64,000 nt of DNA from Cordilura impudica (GCA_963682025.1 OY821517.1:23896620-23960619); one strand, 5' to 3'; counted from the first letter of the stretch, positions 12,098-23,188 are shown. Numbers and translations: made by a program. Notes: generated by a model from the letters alone, not told the origin.

Positions 12098-12625
12098 TCC
12101 AATTGAATTTCATTAAATATTAATTGCATTTCAGAAAATATCAGTTGTATTTCATTAAATATCAATTGAATTTCAATTGTGTTAGCATTCTGCCTATATT
12201 TCTGAAATTCAATTGATACATTCTGAAATAAAATTGATACTTTTTGAAATACAATTGATATTTAATGAAATACAATTGGAAAAGGTGTACAAAAAAGTTA
12301 TTCTTTCAATTGTTTTCTTTTTTTATAAATGTTATTTGAAGTTACCTTACTGTTACTGTTCAAATTGCAACTAGAAATAAGTTATTCTTTGAACTGTTTT
12401 TTTTTTTATAAATATATTTTTAGTGAATTTTTAAAAAAATTCCAATTATACCTTTTCCAATTGAATTTCAGAAAATATCAGTTGTATTTCATTAAATATC
12501 AATTGAATTTCAATTGTATTAGCATTCTGCCTATATTTCTGAAATTCAATTGATACATTCTGAAATACAATTGATACTTTTTGAAATACAATTAATATTT
12601 AATGAAATACAATTGGAAAAGGTGT
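12098..12625. repeat. duplicated palindrome made of 21-bp units
   Basis: Two copies (about 12098-12290 and 12446-12625) start CCTTTTCCAATTG and end CAATTGGAAAAGG. Each half is built from 21-bp units of the type TGAAATNCAATTGATAN, inverted about the centre near 12190 and 12525. Each palindrome lies in a longer unit of about 350 bp that is tandemly duplicated. The same 21-bp unit makes up the large minisatellite at 59.7-61.0 kb. Confidence 0.85.
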
Positions 12626-12824
12626 ACAAATAAGTTATTCTTTCAATTGTTTTTTGAATAAAAAGAACAAATATATTTTTTGAATTTCCCAAGTCTTCTT
12701 TTTTTATTGGTATGGAAATTTTTTTATGGAAATTTTATTATTGATTATTGGTATTTATTATTACATAAAGTTGTTGAAGTAGAAAAACATTGAAAATCTA
12801 TATCTACGTATGAATACAAACATA

Positions 12825-14263
12825 TCACAGCCAATCTACTTTGCCTTCATTATTAAAATATGACATAAATTGTTGACGGAAATGTTCTGCACGTCCCTTT
12901 TTAGGATTATACATACTGTCGGGGTTTTCATTGTTTTCCATTGGGGAATCTACGGATTGGTTAAATAATGTGTCATTAAGATCCAATAAAAAATTGTGTA
13001 AAACACAGCTGGCTAATATTATTATTTCGACAGTTTCTGGTTTTTTTAAGTTCATTGGAGCTAAGAAAATTCGAAATCTATTTGACAAAATGCCAAAAGC
13101 GTGTTCCACAACGTGCCTTGCTCGGGAAAGCCTAGCGTTGAAAACCTGTTTTTCTCTTAAATTACTATGATAAGGGTAAGGTTTCATTAAATGCGTTTGT
13201 AACGGAAACGCATCATCTCCAACCACAACGTATGGAAGCATTCGTCCATTTCCTACAACAGTGTTAGCTGGAATTTGCTTCTCGTCTTCCAAAACCTCCT
13301 TTAAACCACTTTGAAGGAATACACCAGCATCGTTATTGCGGCCATTACAACCAATATCCACATATATAAATCTGCAATTACTGTCAGCTAAGGCCATTAA
13401 AACTATACTGTTGGTTCCTTTATAATTGTGGTAAAAGGCTCCGTCTTTTCATAGAGGCCGAAAGCTTATATGCTTTCCATCCAAAGCGCCTAAACAGTTT
13501 GGAAATTGCCACTTGACTGCAAATTCTCTTGCTATTTTTTCCCATTCTAACGGAGTTTTAGGAAACTGAAATCAAGCATATCTATATATGTTATTTTGTA
13601 TATAATTATAATGGAATAACGTTTCTGCTATAATACCTTCAAATATATTGGAGCCATATGCTTACAAATTGCTTTGCACACCTCAGGAACTACACCCGAA
13701 ATTTTTGACCTCGATACTCTTGTCTGGTAGTCTATGCTGCGAAATGTTTCACCTAAAATAAATGTTGATAGTTTTGTACAATAAATTAAATTTTCAAAAT
13801 CAAATACATACCGGTGGCAAGAAAACGCAGCGTTATTGCCAATTTTTCAGCAGGAGATATAGCCTTTCTCATATGAGTGTCAGCGCGTCTTATATCCTGC
13901 TGCACTAAGTTAAGTGCAAAATTAAACTGTTCCTCAGACATTCTAAGGTAGTTTTTATATAACATTTCGTCCGTCAACAATAATTCGTTTCTTAAAAAGG
14001 AATATGAGCCGTGGTCCACTCTTGCGTTTCTCCACGGTTTTATCCATTGCTTCTTTGTTTTTTTTACAGGTAGATACGATGCTGTTTCACATAAATTGGA
14101 TAAACCTTGAAAAAGTTTCAAATTAATATGGTTTTTCACAAAACACATTATACAAACCAATCAATATGTCCTCCTTGTCGCTGTCTTCAGAATCCAAATC
14201 AATTGCTTCTCCCATCAATTCAATTATGGATTTTATTATTTCATTTTTTTCTTTTGAATTCAT
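12825..14263 (-). pseudogene. Harbinger transposase (DDE_Tnp_4, HARBI1-like)
   Basis: The gene appears to have four exons: 14263 to about 14160; about 14107-13813; 13754 to about 13638; and about 13567-12825. The 58-bp intron (GTATGT...TTTAG) between LRFLATG and GETFRS is canonical, and the next intron starts GTATTA and ends TTTCAG. The catalytic residues are visible: D in LGALDGKHIS (about 13480), D in VVGDDAFPL (about 13215) and E in VVEHAFGILSNRF (about 13095). One in-frame TGA near 13455 (SFRPL*KDG) interrupts it. Otherwise the protein is complete to the stop at 12825, so this is a recently silenced copy. Confidence 0.9.
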
Positions 14264-14774
14264 TTTTCAACAAAACCAATTAAATTAATTTATGTATGTA
14301 TGTATTTAATTTTATTATTGTTCTTTACGACTAGAGCACAAATGTCAAATTATAAGAAAATAAAAACAAAACAGTAAAATTGCCGAAGAAATTGTCGTGT
14401 GTGGACATAAAAGCAATTTCAAAAGAGAATTGCCAAAAAGTTGCGCAACAAAAATTGCCTTGTGTGACCCCCGACTTAACGTTTCAACTAACGACTCCCT
14501 TTTCTTAAAACTAATTTACAATATATATGTATATGACGATCACAAGACAAAGTAAATAACAAACTACTTGACGAAAAGAACAGTTATCTCTCACTCAATA
14601 ACATGAGAGACGTATGTATATTGTGTTAGCATACCAACAGTGTTTGTTGTTGGTTAGCTAACCACAATATACAACACGTAAACAAGTAGGAAAAGGGATA
14701 GACAAACGACAAAACAATAACAGTGACGACACCATCAACAGTGATGGCAACCTGATTAGTGATCTGACCCGACA

Positions 14775-15060
14775 GGAGATAAATCTTCCAAACTGTCCGG
14801 AGCTTAGGCCATTGGCGAGATATTTGGCTCTTGTGAAAAGAGAGTTGAACAGCACACAATTTTCCAAAAATGTGGAAGATTTTAAACGAGATAAACATAT
14901 GGTTCCAAAAATTGAAAACATCCACTATAAAATCCCTAATGGAAGGGTTTTCGGAAAATGTTCATAAGTTTATAACACGGTGCAACATTTTTGAAGTCAT
15001 CGAATGCAAACATGTTTTCTTGTGCAGTTTTTCGAAATACTTATCAAAACTTTGGGTTTT
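14775..15060 (+). pseudogene. mariner-like (DD37E type) transposase relic, 3' part
   Basis: It continues the relic ending at 3880. Removing the BEL element and one GGAGAT gives an uninterrupted motif in which P-N-C-P-E-L-R-P follows, then RYLALVKRELN. Downstream sequence (KIPNGRVFGKCS region, about 14930-14990) resembles the tail at 47540-47600 and gives the family C-terminus. The right terminal repeat is not found here. Confidence 0.8.
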
Positions 15061-15129
15061 GCTGGTTTAGTTGCTGTTCGAATTTTATGGCGTCATATAC
15101 ATACATATGATGCCGGAAGAGGCCTTGGT

Positions 15130-15566
15130 GCAAGCAACAAAGATTTTTGAAGTTTTCGGCTTAAGCATACACGTAAAACTTTGCGCATATCTATAATATT
15201 AATAGGCAAGGCGATTTCTTGTGACCAATGTAAGTTTCACAGTTTTAACCCGATTTTGACAAAAAATTTATCATTTGAAATGTATTTCTTTTTAGCTGTT
15301 ACCCAGATTTACAGATTTTCATGGTCTGGAATACTTTTGATGGAGTTATGATCGTTTAAAGTTGCTACTAACACATACATAAAATTATACAATGCTATGT
15401 GTGTGTTTATTAAATTTGTTAATGTGTTTGTGTTAATGTGTTGAGTTTGTTTTCTTCATTTAAAATGGGTTGAATTGAGAAGCATACCTTTAGGGTCTTT
15501 ATTAAATGAAAAAATAAAATTTCCTAGAACTTGCACTCGAATTTCGAGTGCTGGAATCTGCTAGTA
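15130..15566 (+). mobile_element. Helitron/DINE-1-like repeat (5' truncated)
   Basis: The sequence parallels 17030-17525 (CTATAATATTAATAGGCAAGG, the CCCGATTTTGAC block, the ACTAACACATACATAAA block). It ends with a perfect hairpin, GCACTCGAA followed by TTCGAGTGC (15533-15551), and CTAGT at 15561. A hairpin about 10 bp before CTRRT is the hallmark of a Helitron 3' end. Confidence 0.7.
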
Positions 15567-15848
15567 GGGTATAACAAGAAAGAACATTTTATATACGATA
15601 CTCATGAGTTATGAGAAGTGGTATTAGGTCCAACTTTGTTGAGTTCAAAAGTGGATATATCAAATAAGAATAAACCAAGTTCGAGTGGCATTGTTTTTAG
15701 TAAAAAATGTACTAACCAAAATTTGAGTAATATCTATGCAATATTTTTGTTTTTTATAGATTTGAGTTAATATCGGGAAACAACTGTATATAACAACTAT
15801 GACTAAAAATAATACTACTCGAATTTCGAGAGCTGGAATCTGCTAGTA
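15567..15848 (+). mobile_element. second Helitron-like 3' end with DINE-type body
   Basis: The body shares short blocks with the 20715-21496 repeat (CAATATTTTTGTTTTTTATAG, then GTTAATATCGGGAA). It ends with CTCGAATTTCGAG, a spacer and CTAGT at 15843, repeating the end of the preceding copy. Confidence 0.55.
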
Positions 15849-15856
15849 TGCAATAA

Positions 15857-16767
15857 AAGATCTTACGAATTCTTTAATTTTTTCAGATCGTTTACTAACG
15901 AATCTACGAGTATGCAAAAACCTCGTCTTTTAAATAAAGACATTTTTGGGATACGAAAATGAAATATTTTCTTTTAGTGTGATTTAAACTAGAGTAATGA
16001 CTCGGAGTAATGCGAAAAATCAAAAAAAAAAAAAATTAGAAAAAATTAAAAAAAATATATTTTAGTGGGTTCCAATTTGGGTTACTCTTACAGGCAAATT
16101 ATCATTTTGAAAGAAGTCTGGAGCGAAATCATCTTGAATGCCTTGGCCAAACTATGCGATTCAAGGCCAAAAAGAATAAACTACTAAAAGATTAATTGAA
16201 TGTTATACAAAAAGAGTAGATTATAAAAAAAAAAACGCTTACAAAAAAAATATATTTTCATATGTTTAATGTTGCTAAACCTATTCTTAGAAGCTAAAAA
16301 ATGTGTTTTTGAACAAAATTTGCTGTACAGCATGTATTAAGATAACGGCACACTTTTCCCCTTAATATCCTAATAAAATCAAAAAATTCAGTAGTTCAAA
16401 TGATGGCTTTTGAGATATCTGATAAAAGAAAAATTATTACAATGTCATGCTCGTACCTAATCAGATGATTGCCAGTGTATGCGTATGGGGTTGATAAAAT
16501 GCCATGCACGGACAGAATTGTTTGCAATATTCTAATATTTATCATGTGTCTAGCATAATGATGACTGACAAAAGAAAATTTTTCACATAAGTTTGGAATT
16601 TTTGTGTTCATTCTTTTCGGACAAAAGACAAATTCATTTTCAACGCGACATTGCTTTGGGGGCATGAATAAATATTTTCAGCTTTAAATATTTGAGATTG
16701 AGATGGTTACTGTGTTGTAGTGGTGGTGGATTAACTTTTTTAAATTTCGCATAATTTTTTGTCTGTC
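15857..16767. other. unassigned AT-rich stretch
   Basis: An open frame on the minus strand (16396-16665, 89 codons, starting MPPKQCRVENEFVF) matches no family I recognise, and nothing beside it supports a gene. The rest is A/T-rich with no clear structure. Confidence 0.4.
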
Positions 16768-17540
16768 TTTTTATACCCTCACCATATTACTGTTCAGAGG
16801 ATATATAACAGTTTGTCAATCCGTTTATAACACATCGAAAAAAATTCCAGAGACCCCATAAACTATATATATTCTTGATCCCTATAAAAAGAGAAGTCAA
16901 TCTAGCGATGTTCGTCTGTCTGTCCGTCTGTTGAAAACTTTCTACTGTAGAGTAGATCGCATTACTTAAGCTTAAAATGTTCGTTATAATCTGCAGCTGT
17001 TGGGTGTTACATTTGTAGCCTCTAGACCCAAATATAATATTAATAGTTAAGGTGATTTATTATGACGGATATATAGATTTTAGTTACAAACCGATTTTGA
17101 CCAAACATACTTCATTTGAGAGATATTTCTTTTTAGGTGTCCACCAAGTTTACAGATTTGTACCATCTGGAACATTTTTTTTTAGTACTGCTCATTTAAG
17201 GTTGGTACTAACACAAACATAAAACACATTCTATGTATGCGTTTATTATAAATATCAAAAGACCTGTTTGAATTTTGAATTGGCTAAAATTGATTAGCAT
17301 ATCTATCGGCTCCTTTAAAATTATTTATTAACAAAGCCATTTATATATCTTCTGTGAGTTAAAAAAATATTTATAATGAAATTGAATGAATGTTATTTAA
17401 AAGGCGTTGAATTGTGAATTGTCTAAAATGGATTAGAACACCTTTAGGCTCTTATAAGATTATTTGTTAAAAGAAAAAAAAAAAAATAATTTCCTAGAAT
17501 TTGCACTCGAATTTCGAGGGCTGGGCTTCTGCGAATAGAA
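16768..17540 (+). mobile_element. mini-me / DINE-1-like Helitron, near full length
   Basis: It starts TTTTTATACCCTCACCATATT, has the block TATATATTCTTGATCC and a (GTCY)n tract (about 16914-16930, GTCTGTCTGTCCGTCTG), and ends with GCACTCGAATTTCGAGGGC at 17503-17521. TATACCC start, TA-rich core and GTCY repeats are known features of mini-me/DINE-1 elements of flies. It is non-coding. Confidence 0.75.
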
Positions 17541-17776
17541 AAATGTATTTATACGTAATAGAAAATGTTCATATCGATATGTAGAAGCGATGCTTACATA
17601 TTTTTGATTGCTGGTTGCCTATGCTGTATTTTTTGTTTTTTTTAACAACAGCAAGCAAAAAATGTGTATGCATCACTAAGAAACACAAAAACAAAAATGT
17701 GTTTGTATCAGAGTTCAGAAAAAAACACACTCTGAATAAAAAACTCGTACATATATGTAAACAAACATAACTTAGA

Positions 17777-18510
17777 CCAACACACACATATTTTTATTTT
17801 CATACCAATTATGTTTGTTTATAAATTTTCTTCGGTGCCCAACACAACCATGACTGTGTTCGTTTTAATATTTCGTTATTTACACGAACATTTTTGTATC
17901 ACATACTTTTTGTTTCAATCACACATAAAGCACACATTTTTGAGTGTTGCTTTATTTGAAGTTCATGTTCTGGTACGTGTACTGAAAAAAACACAAAACA
18001 TGTACAATAAACAGGTTCGAGTTCAGTTATATTTTAAGTCGTGTTGTGGCTCGTGTAGTGAGAAAAAACAGAAGATGTACAATAAACAGGTTCGAGTTCA
18101 GTTATATTTTAAACACGACTTAAAATAAGAAGATGTACAATAAACAGGTTCGAGTTCAGTTATATTTTAAACACGACTTAAAATATAACTGAACTCGAAC
18201 CTGTTTATTGTACATGTTCCGTTTTTTCTTACTACACGAGCCATAACACGACTTAAAATATAACTGAACTCGAACCTGTTTATTGTACATGTTCTGTGTT
18301 GTTTTTCAGTACACGTACTAGAACATGAACTTCAAATAAAGCAGCACTCAAAAATGTGTGCTTTATGTGTGATTGAAACAAAAAGTATGTGATACAAAAA
18401 TGTTCGTGTAAATAACGAAATATTAAAACGAACACAGTCATGGTTGTGTTGGGCACCGTAGAAAATTTAGAAACGCACATAATTGATATGAAAATAAAGA
18501 TACGTGTTGG
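17777..18510. repeat. 0.73-kb near-perfect palindrome (foldback)
   Basis: The left arm from CCAACACACACATAT and the right arm ending ATACGTGTTGG are inverted copies over roughly 340-390 bp. The axis is near 18173, where TTATATTTTAA, a 7-bp loop and TTAAAATATAA meet. A 58-bp unit containing ACAATAAACAGGTTCGAG occurs three times in the left arm and twice, inverted, in the right. Weaker inverted similarity extends to about 17695 and 18580. No coding function is seen. A transcript across it would form a long hairpin. Confidence 0.88.
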
Positions 18511-18579
18511 CTGCTTTTGAACAGAACATTGTGTGTTTCATGTGTGTATTTTCTGAACCTTGGTTTGTATGTGTTCACA

Positions 18580-19504
18580 TTTATGCTGATTGGATTTAAT
18601 AATTGCTTTCAATTAAAAAACATGCAAATACCTAATATTTTGAAAAGTTTAGCCATGTATATGTGAAATCTAACCTCTTTTGTCTCTAACAACCTTGGTT
18701 ATGTTAATATGTTTAGAACACGGGTGGAGGGTATTAAAGATTTGGTACAGCTGAATTGATTACTCCTAATTGTTTTTTTCTCTATACCGGATAAAATTTT
18801 ATGCATTTTTTTTTTTTGTGGAAATAAATCGGAAATTTTGATTAGCTTTCATATGTCTACTATATCAATGACAAACAATTTTATGATCTCATCAAAGGAA
18901 TGGCATATTTCAAATAAAATAACATTATGATTTTAAGCCATAAAATATCTCAAGTATAACAATACGAAACCAACAAAGCGTTTCAATCACATAAAAAAAC
19001 TTATAAGCAAAATATCAAAATTATTATACTACCCAAAGGAAAATTATAATAAAAAGCATATTTATATGCAGCATTTCATTGTCATGTCAAATCATAGCTA
19101 CAGATATGATATATTACTTACTACCCACAGATGCGAAATTATAATAAAAATAAAATTATCAACAATATCTACCAAGTAGCTTCTAGAATTACGCAAACTA
19201 TATGGAGTTATGCAACTGGGTTATAAATAAAATGGAAGAAAACAAATCAGAAATCCGCATAAAAAAAAGATTATTGATCTTAGAAAGGAATATACAAGTA
19301 TGAGTGCGTGTAGAAAATCTATATATTAAAACGTAAAGCAAAATTTTTTCTTCCCTTTTTAAGCCAAACTCTAGCACGGAGGAGTTTGGAAATTGGCAAA
19401 GTTATTGTTCATATGGAGGAAAAGTGCCAATTGATAAAATTTATGTATAATATGTGTTAAAAATGTATTAAATTAATTAACATAAAATATTTAAAATAGA
19501 TAGT
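18580..19504. other. unassigned AT-rich stretch
   Basis: No open frame, repeat or transposon end was recognised in this interval. Confidence 0.4.
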
Positions 19505-19612
19505 TTTATATGAGCCTAAAGGTATGCTAATCAATTTTAGCCAATACACAATTCATCAAATTTCATTGAATTGTGAATAACTAAAATTGATTAGCATACC
19601 TTTAGGATAAAT
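19505..19612. repeat. short inverted repeat of a Helitron tail motif
   Basis: CCTAAAGGTATGCTAATCA on the left is matched in reverse by TGATTAGCATACCTTTAGG on the right, with about 40-bp arms. The same motif precedes the Helitron-like ends near 15480 and 17450, so this looks like two tails joined head to head. Confidence 0.75.
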
Positions 19613-20236
19613 CTTAATCTAAATATTCATACATTTTTTATATATATGGAGCGTTTCATGTCAAGTGACCCAAATTTTGAAACCGATGTATTCCGATCGG
19701 GATGTAATTAGCACCAAGGTTAATCCTATTGAATAGTAGTAGACACAATTTCAAGCCACAAGATCGTTCAAGAACTCTCTGAGTTAGAGGGGATCAAAAT
19801 TTGACATTTTAGCCAAACAAGTGTTTTTTCTCATCCATGTAACTTTTTTCCTATTGTTCTTAGCAAAATTTGTCCCAAATAGTTTAGATAGCTATTTCTT
19901 CTATTTTTCGAAAAAAAAAAAAATTTTAAAAAAATACTTTTGACTTTTTCTGCTAAATCAAAAATTTTTTGACTTTTTTTTCAAAAATGGCCCTCTTTTT
20001 GCTTAAAAGAAAGCTTAGGTTTTTTCCTTTAAGTGCCTTGTGGTCGCTTAATGGGATGCGAGTGGGATATCTATCAAAATAAATATTTTGTAACTCAAGA
20101 CAATGGTTTTTAATGGCAATTGTTTTAGCACGTGCAATAATTTGAATTTTTTCCATCCCTGAAACACCACAAAGTGTAAGTGTGTCTAAAACATTAAAAA
20201 TAAAAAAATAAAACATATACTGAGAAACTAGACAAA

Positions 20237-20575
20237 TTAGCAAATTATCTGCAAATCCTTGAAGAATGACCATTGCTCTTTGATTAAAAAGTCATGGGTT
20301 CTCAAGTTTAGCAATCCGGTACACATTTCTGCCACAAAATCATCCACATTTAAAATGATTGTTTTCAATGCGCATCTGTCAGTCTGAATCCAAAATTCAA
20401 ATTTGATCTCCTCTATATATCCGCGATCAAAAGAGTTGATTAAATTCTCTTTGATGAATGTGGTTTCCGGGCAATTTGAACATATACCTAAGTGGCAAGA
20501 AGTTGTTGCATTAGGACACATAGTCAATTTAAGGCAACCGCGGTAATCGAGTAAATCTTCTGGCGAATCAGTTAG
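20237..20575 (-). pseudogene. family X protein fragment
   Basis: This open segment (about 108 codons) aligns with the family X protein encoded at about 56805-57110. Shared features are a cysteine cluster (CHLGICSNCP here, CYLGRCSMCP there), then WIQTDRCALKTII versus WISVDRDSLETII, and IKEQWSFFK versus SKEQGAFMA. The rest of the gene, including the putative catalytic part, is missing, so the copy could only move with help from another. Confidence 0.85.
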
Positions 20576-20714
20576 TCAACAGCTGAACCTAGTAACGCCA
20601 AGAAAGGATTGGCAAAAAAGCAAAAATAAAGGCAATAAATAAGCTGGATGAAAGACTGGGTATTTAAAAAGTTACAAAACTTAAATACTTCATCACCTGC
20701 AATAAATTAATTAC

Positions 20715-21496
20715 AACAAGTAAGAAAATTATAGTCGGTCTAGACCGACTATACGATACCCTATACCATGCGTTTAGAAACCCTATCTCTTAGGCCCAAC
20801 TAACTGGACATTGAAAATAAGCAAAAACCAAATTTGAGTGGGATTTTTATTAATTTTTTTGGCTGCAGATATGAAAAAGTTCATATCGGATGCTATATCT
20901 ATAAAGGGACTAGGTCCAAAAATGGACCGATCCTGATCATGTTTGGTAAAGTCTCTTGTATTTTGCAAAAATATGTACAAACAAAATTTGAGAAGAATCA
21001 GTGCAATATTTTTGTTTTTTAATAGATTTAAGTGAAGATCGGGAAGCAGCTCTATATGGGGTCAAAGGGATCATTTTTGGACTAATCATTAGTGGATGTA
21101 ATGAACGCATACAAACCCAATTTGAGTAAGATCTATATGACAATTTGGATCTTATGGAAATTTATGTCGATTTCATATGGGTAATTTGTATGGGGGCTAG
21201 GTCTGAACATGGACCGATTCTCACCAATTTCAATAGCGTTCATCCCATGGCCGATAAAAGCTTATATACCAAATTTCATCAAAATATATTCATATTTGCG
21301 ACCTGCAGTTTGATTACAAGCTTTACATGGACACACAGACGGACGGACGGACGGACGGACATTGTTAAATCAACTCAGAAAGTGATTCTGATTCGATCGG
21401 TATAATTAAAGATGGGTCTAGGTCAAATATTTTTGGTTGTTACAAACAGCAGCACAAAGTCATTATACCCAAACCACATAGTGGTATAGGGTATAA
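20715..21496 (+). mobile_element. DINE-like non-autonomous repeat, copy 1
   Basis: It starts ACAAGTAAGAAAATTATAG, has the palindrome GTCGGTCTAGACCGAC, and carries subterminal inverted repeats ATACCCTATACCA / TGGTATAGGGTAT. A (GGAC)n tract at 21343-21361 is the GTCY array. A copy at 52788-53577 is about 99 percent identical, and a third lies inverted at 45311-46051. Open frames inside it are not conserved as protein. It lies inside the family X element. Confidence 0.9.
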
Positions 21497-22310
21497 AAAT
21501 AGTTATGTTATAAATGGATCTAATGTGATTAACATTAAATTTTAATAAATTATTTATTTTTTTATTTTTATTAATATTGTTATCATATATTAATTTAGTT
21601 ATTATTACAAATAAATAAAAAAAAATAATTTTTCAACATTTCTATAGAAAAAAAGTAATTTTTTTCCTGAGGTTAACATATTGCGGATATTACAGTATCG
21701 AAGGTATGCAACTCTAGTTAGCTATGTTACATACCGTCGGAAAGGCTGATTTGTCTAGTTTCTCACTATATGCATTACTTTTAAGGTTTTTGAAAAACTT
21801 ACACATTAATAGGAAAAAATTCAAATTAGTGCATATGCTAAAAATTGAAAAACCGTTGTCTTGAGTAACAAAACATTTTTTTTATGGATATCCCACTCGC
21901 ACCCCCCAAACAAGCGACCAAAAAGCTCTTAAAGGAAAAACCTAAGCTTTCTTTTTAGCAAAAAAAAAAAGGGAATTTCTTGAATAAAAGTCAAAAAAAT
22001 TTTGATTTTGCAAAAAAAGTGAAAAATTTTTTTTTTTAATTTTTTAAAATTTTTTTTCCAAAATATTGAAGAAATAGCTATCTAAACTATTTGAGAAAAA
22101 TTTTGTTAGGAACAATAGGTAGAAAGTTACATGGACGAGAAAAAACACCTGTTTGGTCAAAATGTCAAATTTTGACCCCCTCTAACTCAGAGAGTTCTTG
22201 ACCGAACTTGTTGAAAAATTGTGTCTATTACTATTCAATAGGACTAACCTTGGTGCAAATTTCTGAAGACATCGGTTTCAAAAGTTGGGTCACTTGACAT
22301 GAAGCACCCC

Positions 22311-22935
22311 ATATATATATGTATATATTTAAAAAAAAATTGAAAGAAAAAAATTTGATGAGAGAATAAAATTTTCTAAATTTGTACTCGAATTTCCAGT
22401 GCTGGGCTATAATAGTAAAGATAAAGGGGCGAAATTAAAACCCAAAAGAACCCAGCAAACTACCGCATTATTAAATAATATTTACGATAAATAATGTAAA
22501 CTAAATAATTATTATCATTAGCAGAGCCCAGCCCTCTAAGGTTGTTCTTAATTCAGAATATATAAAAAATACACATTTCAAAAAAAATGCAAATAAAATG
22601 CGGCATTTTTTTGTCAGAAAAGAAAACGGCATTAAATCGAATTTAGATGTTAAATCGAATTTTTTGAACCTATCTCATAGGCTTTGAAACTGCAAAATAA
22701 ATTGTTCAATATATTTAAATAACGTCGCTGTTAATTTTCTTGAACCTTTGAAAAGTAAAAAATATGTTTATAGTTGCTTATATAATATAGTCGTTTTTAA
22801 ATTTGCTTTTTTTAAACCTAGTAGGCTTGGAAAATATATAAAAATGTCTTGTATTCATAGTACGTGTAGTTTAGTTTTTTTTAGCTTAGTTGGAAAATGT
22901 AAAATGTAAAAAACCCAAATATAGTGAAGTATAAC
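22311..22935. other. unassigned, with one Helitron-like end motif
   Basis: At 22384-22400 the motif TACTCGAATTTCCAGTG followed by CTGGGCT resembles a decayed copy of the Helitron-like hairpin end. Nothing else was recognised. Confidence 0.4.
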
Positions 22936-23188
22936 GAGGGTTAATATTCAAAAAGTGCTATCTGCATCAATAATTATTTTGAAGAGATCGTGTAAAACCA
23001 ATTTATTAATAAGATCTTAAAGTACTTGTTGATCGATTTGCTACAATATCTATTAAGAAATAGTCGTACTAATGATGTATGATATCAAAATTAATATTAT
23101 ATTTGACAGTTATATCAGAAAATTTAAAATCAATAATTAATATTGCCGTCAAATGTAGATAGCACTTTTTGAATATAAGCCCTCGATA
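22936..23188. mobile_element. small MITE
   Basis: Inverted ends CGAGGGTTAATATTCAAAAA and, reversed, CGAGGGCTTATATTCAAAAA, each continuing GTGCTATCT, bound about 250 bp of AT-rich DNA without coding potential. The superfamily is not determined. Confidence 0.75.

Larger units (their letters stand above)
11237..14475. mobile_element. PIF/Harbinger DNA transposon
   Basis: Ends are inverted repeats of about 37 bp sharing CACACAAGGCAATTTTTG and the following TTGCGCAA, flanked by TTA on both sides (11234-11236, 14476-14478), the 3-bp duplication typical of PIF/Harbinger. It carries the two genes of that superfamily, divergently placed at the ends and facing inward: a MADF/MYB-like protein gene on the plus strand and a DDE transposase gene on the minus strand. 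A duplicated palindromic 21-bp-repeat block lies between them. Confidence 0.95.
3881..14774 (-). mobile_element. BEL/Pao LTR retrotransposon, with two nested DNA transposons
   Basis: Two near-identical LTRs bound the element: 3881-4258, and 11154-11236 joined to 14479-14774. Coding sense is the minus strand, so the 5' LTR is on the right. A primer-binding site lies 5 bp inside the right LTR and a G-rich polypurine tract abuts the left LTR. The hexamer GGAGAT is present directly outside both LTRs, consistent with a target-site duplication in the mariner relic. A DD41D mariner (9458-10763) sits between the primer site and gag, and a Harbinger (11237-14475) splits the right LTR. The coding region is broken in several places. 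No envelope-like gene is seen. Confidence 0.93.
11154..14774 (-). repeat. BEL 5' LTR, split by a Harbinger insertion
   Basis: LTR sequence is present at 11154-11236 and resumes at 14479-14774. Removing 11237-14475 and one TTA restores a 379-bp LTR nearly identical to 3881-4258. Both LTRs are needed for transcription, so the 5' promoter of this copy is interrupted. Confidence 0.93.
19648..22310 (-). mobile_element. long-TIR element of unclassified family X, copy 1
   Basis: Left arm 19648-20241 and right arm 21746-22310 are inverted copies of about 0.57-0.59 kb. The outer ends read GG(A/G)G(C/T)G then TTCATGTCAAGTGACCCAA. The flanks are ATATAT-rich on both sides, so a duplication cannot be defined. 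Inside is a 0.3-kb minus-strand coding remnant of the same protein found at 55.9-57.8 kb, plus a later DINE-like insertion (20715-21496). Confidence 0.88.

Noticed and set aside
16396..16665. 89-codon frame starting MPPKQCRVENEF as a possible small gene
   Set aside because: No recognisable domain, no neighbours, and random frames of this size are expected in AT-rich DNA; kept only as a note.
18013..18040. GGTTCGAGTTC resembling a tRNA B-box inside the palindrome
   Set aside because: No A-box at the right distance and no cloverleaf; it is part of the repeated 58-bp unit.
20783..21405. Open frames within the DINE-like repeat (also at 45448-45826 and 52856-53466)
   Set aside because: They differ in frame and length between copies and match no protein; the GTCY tract inflates them.
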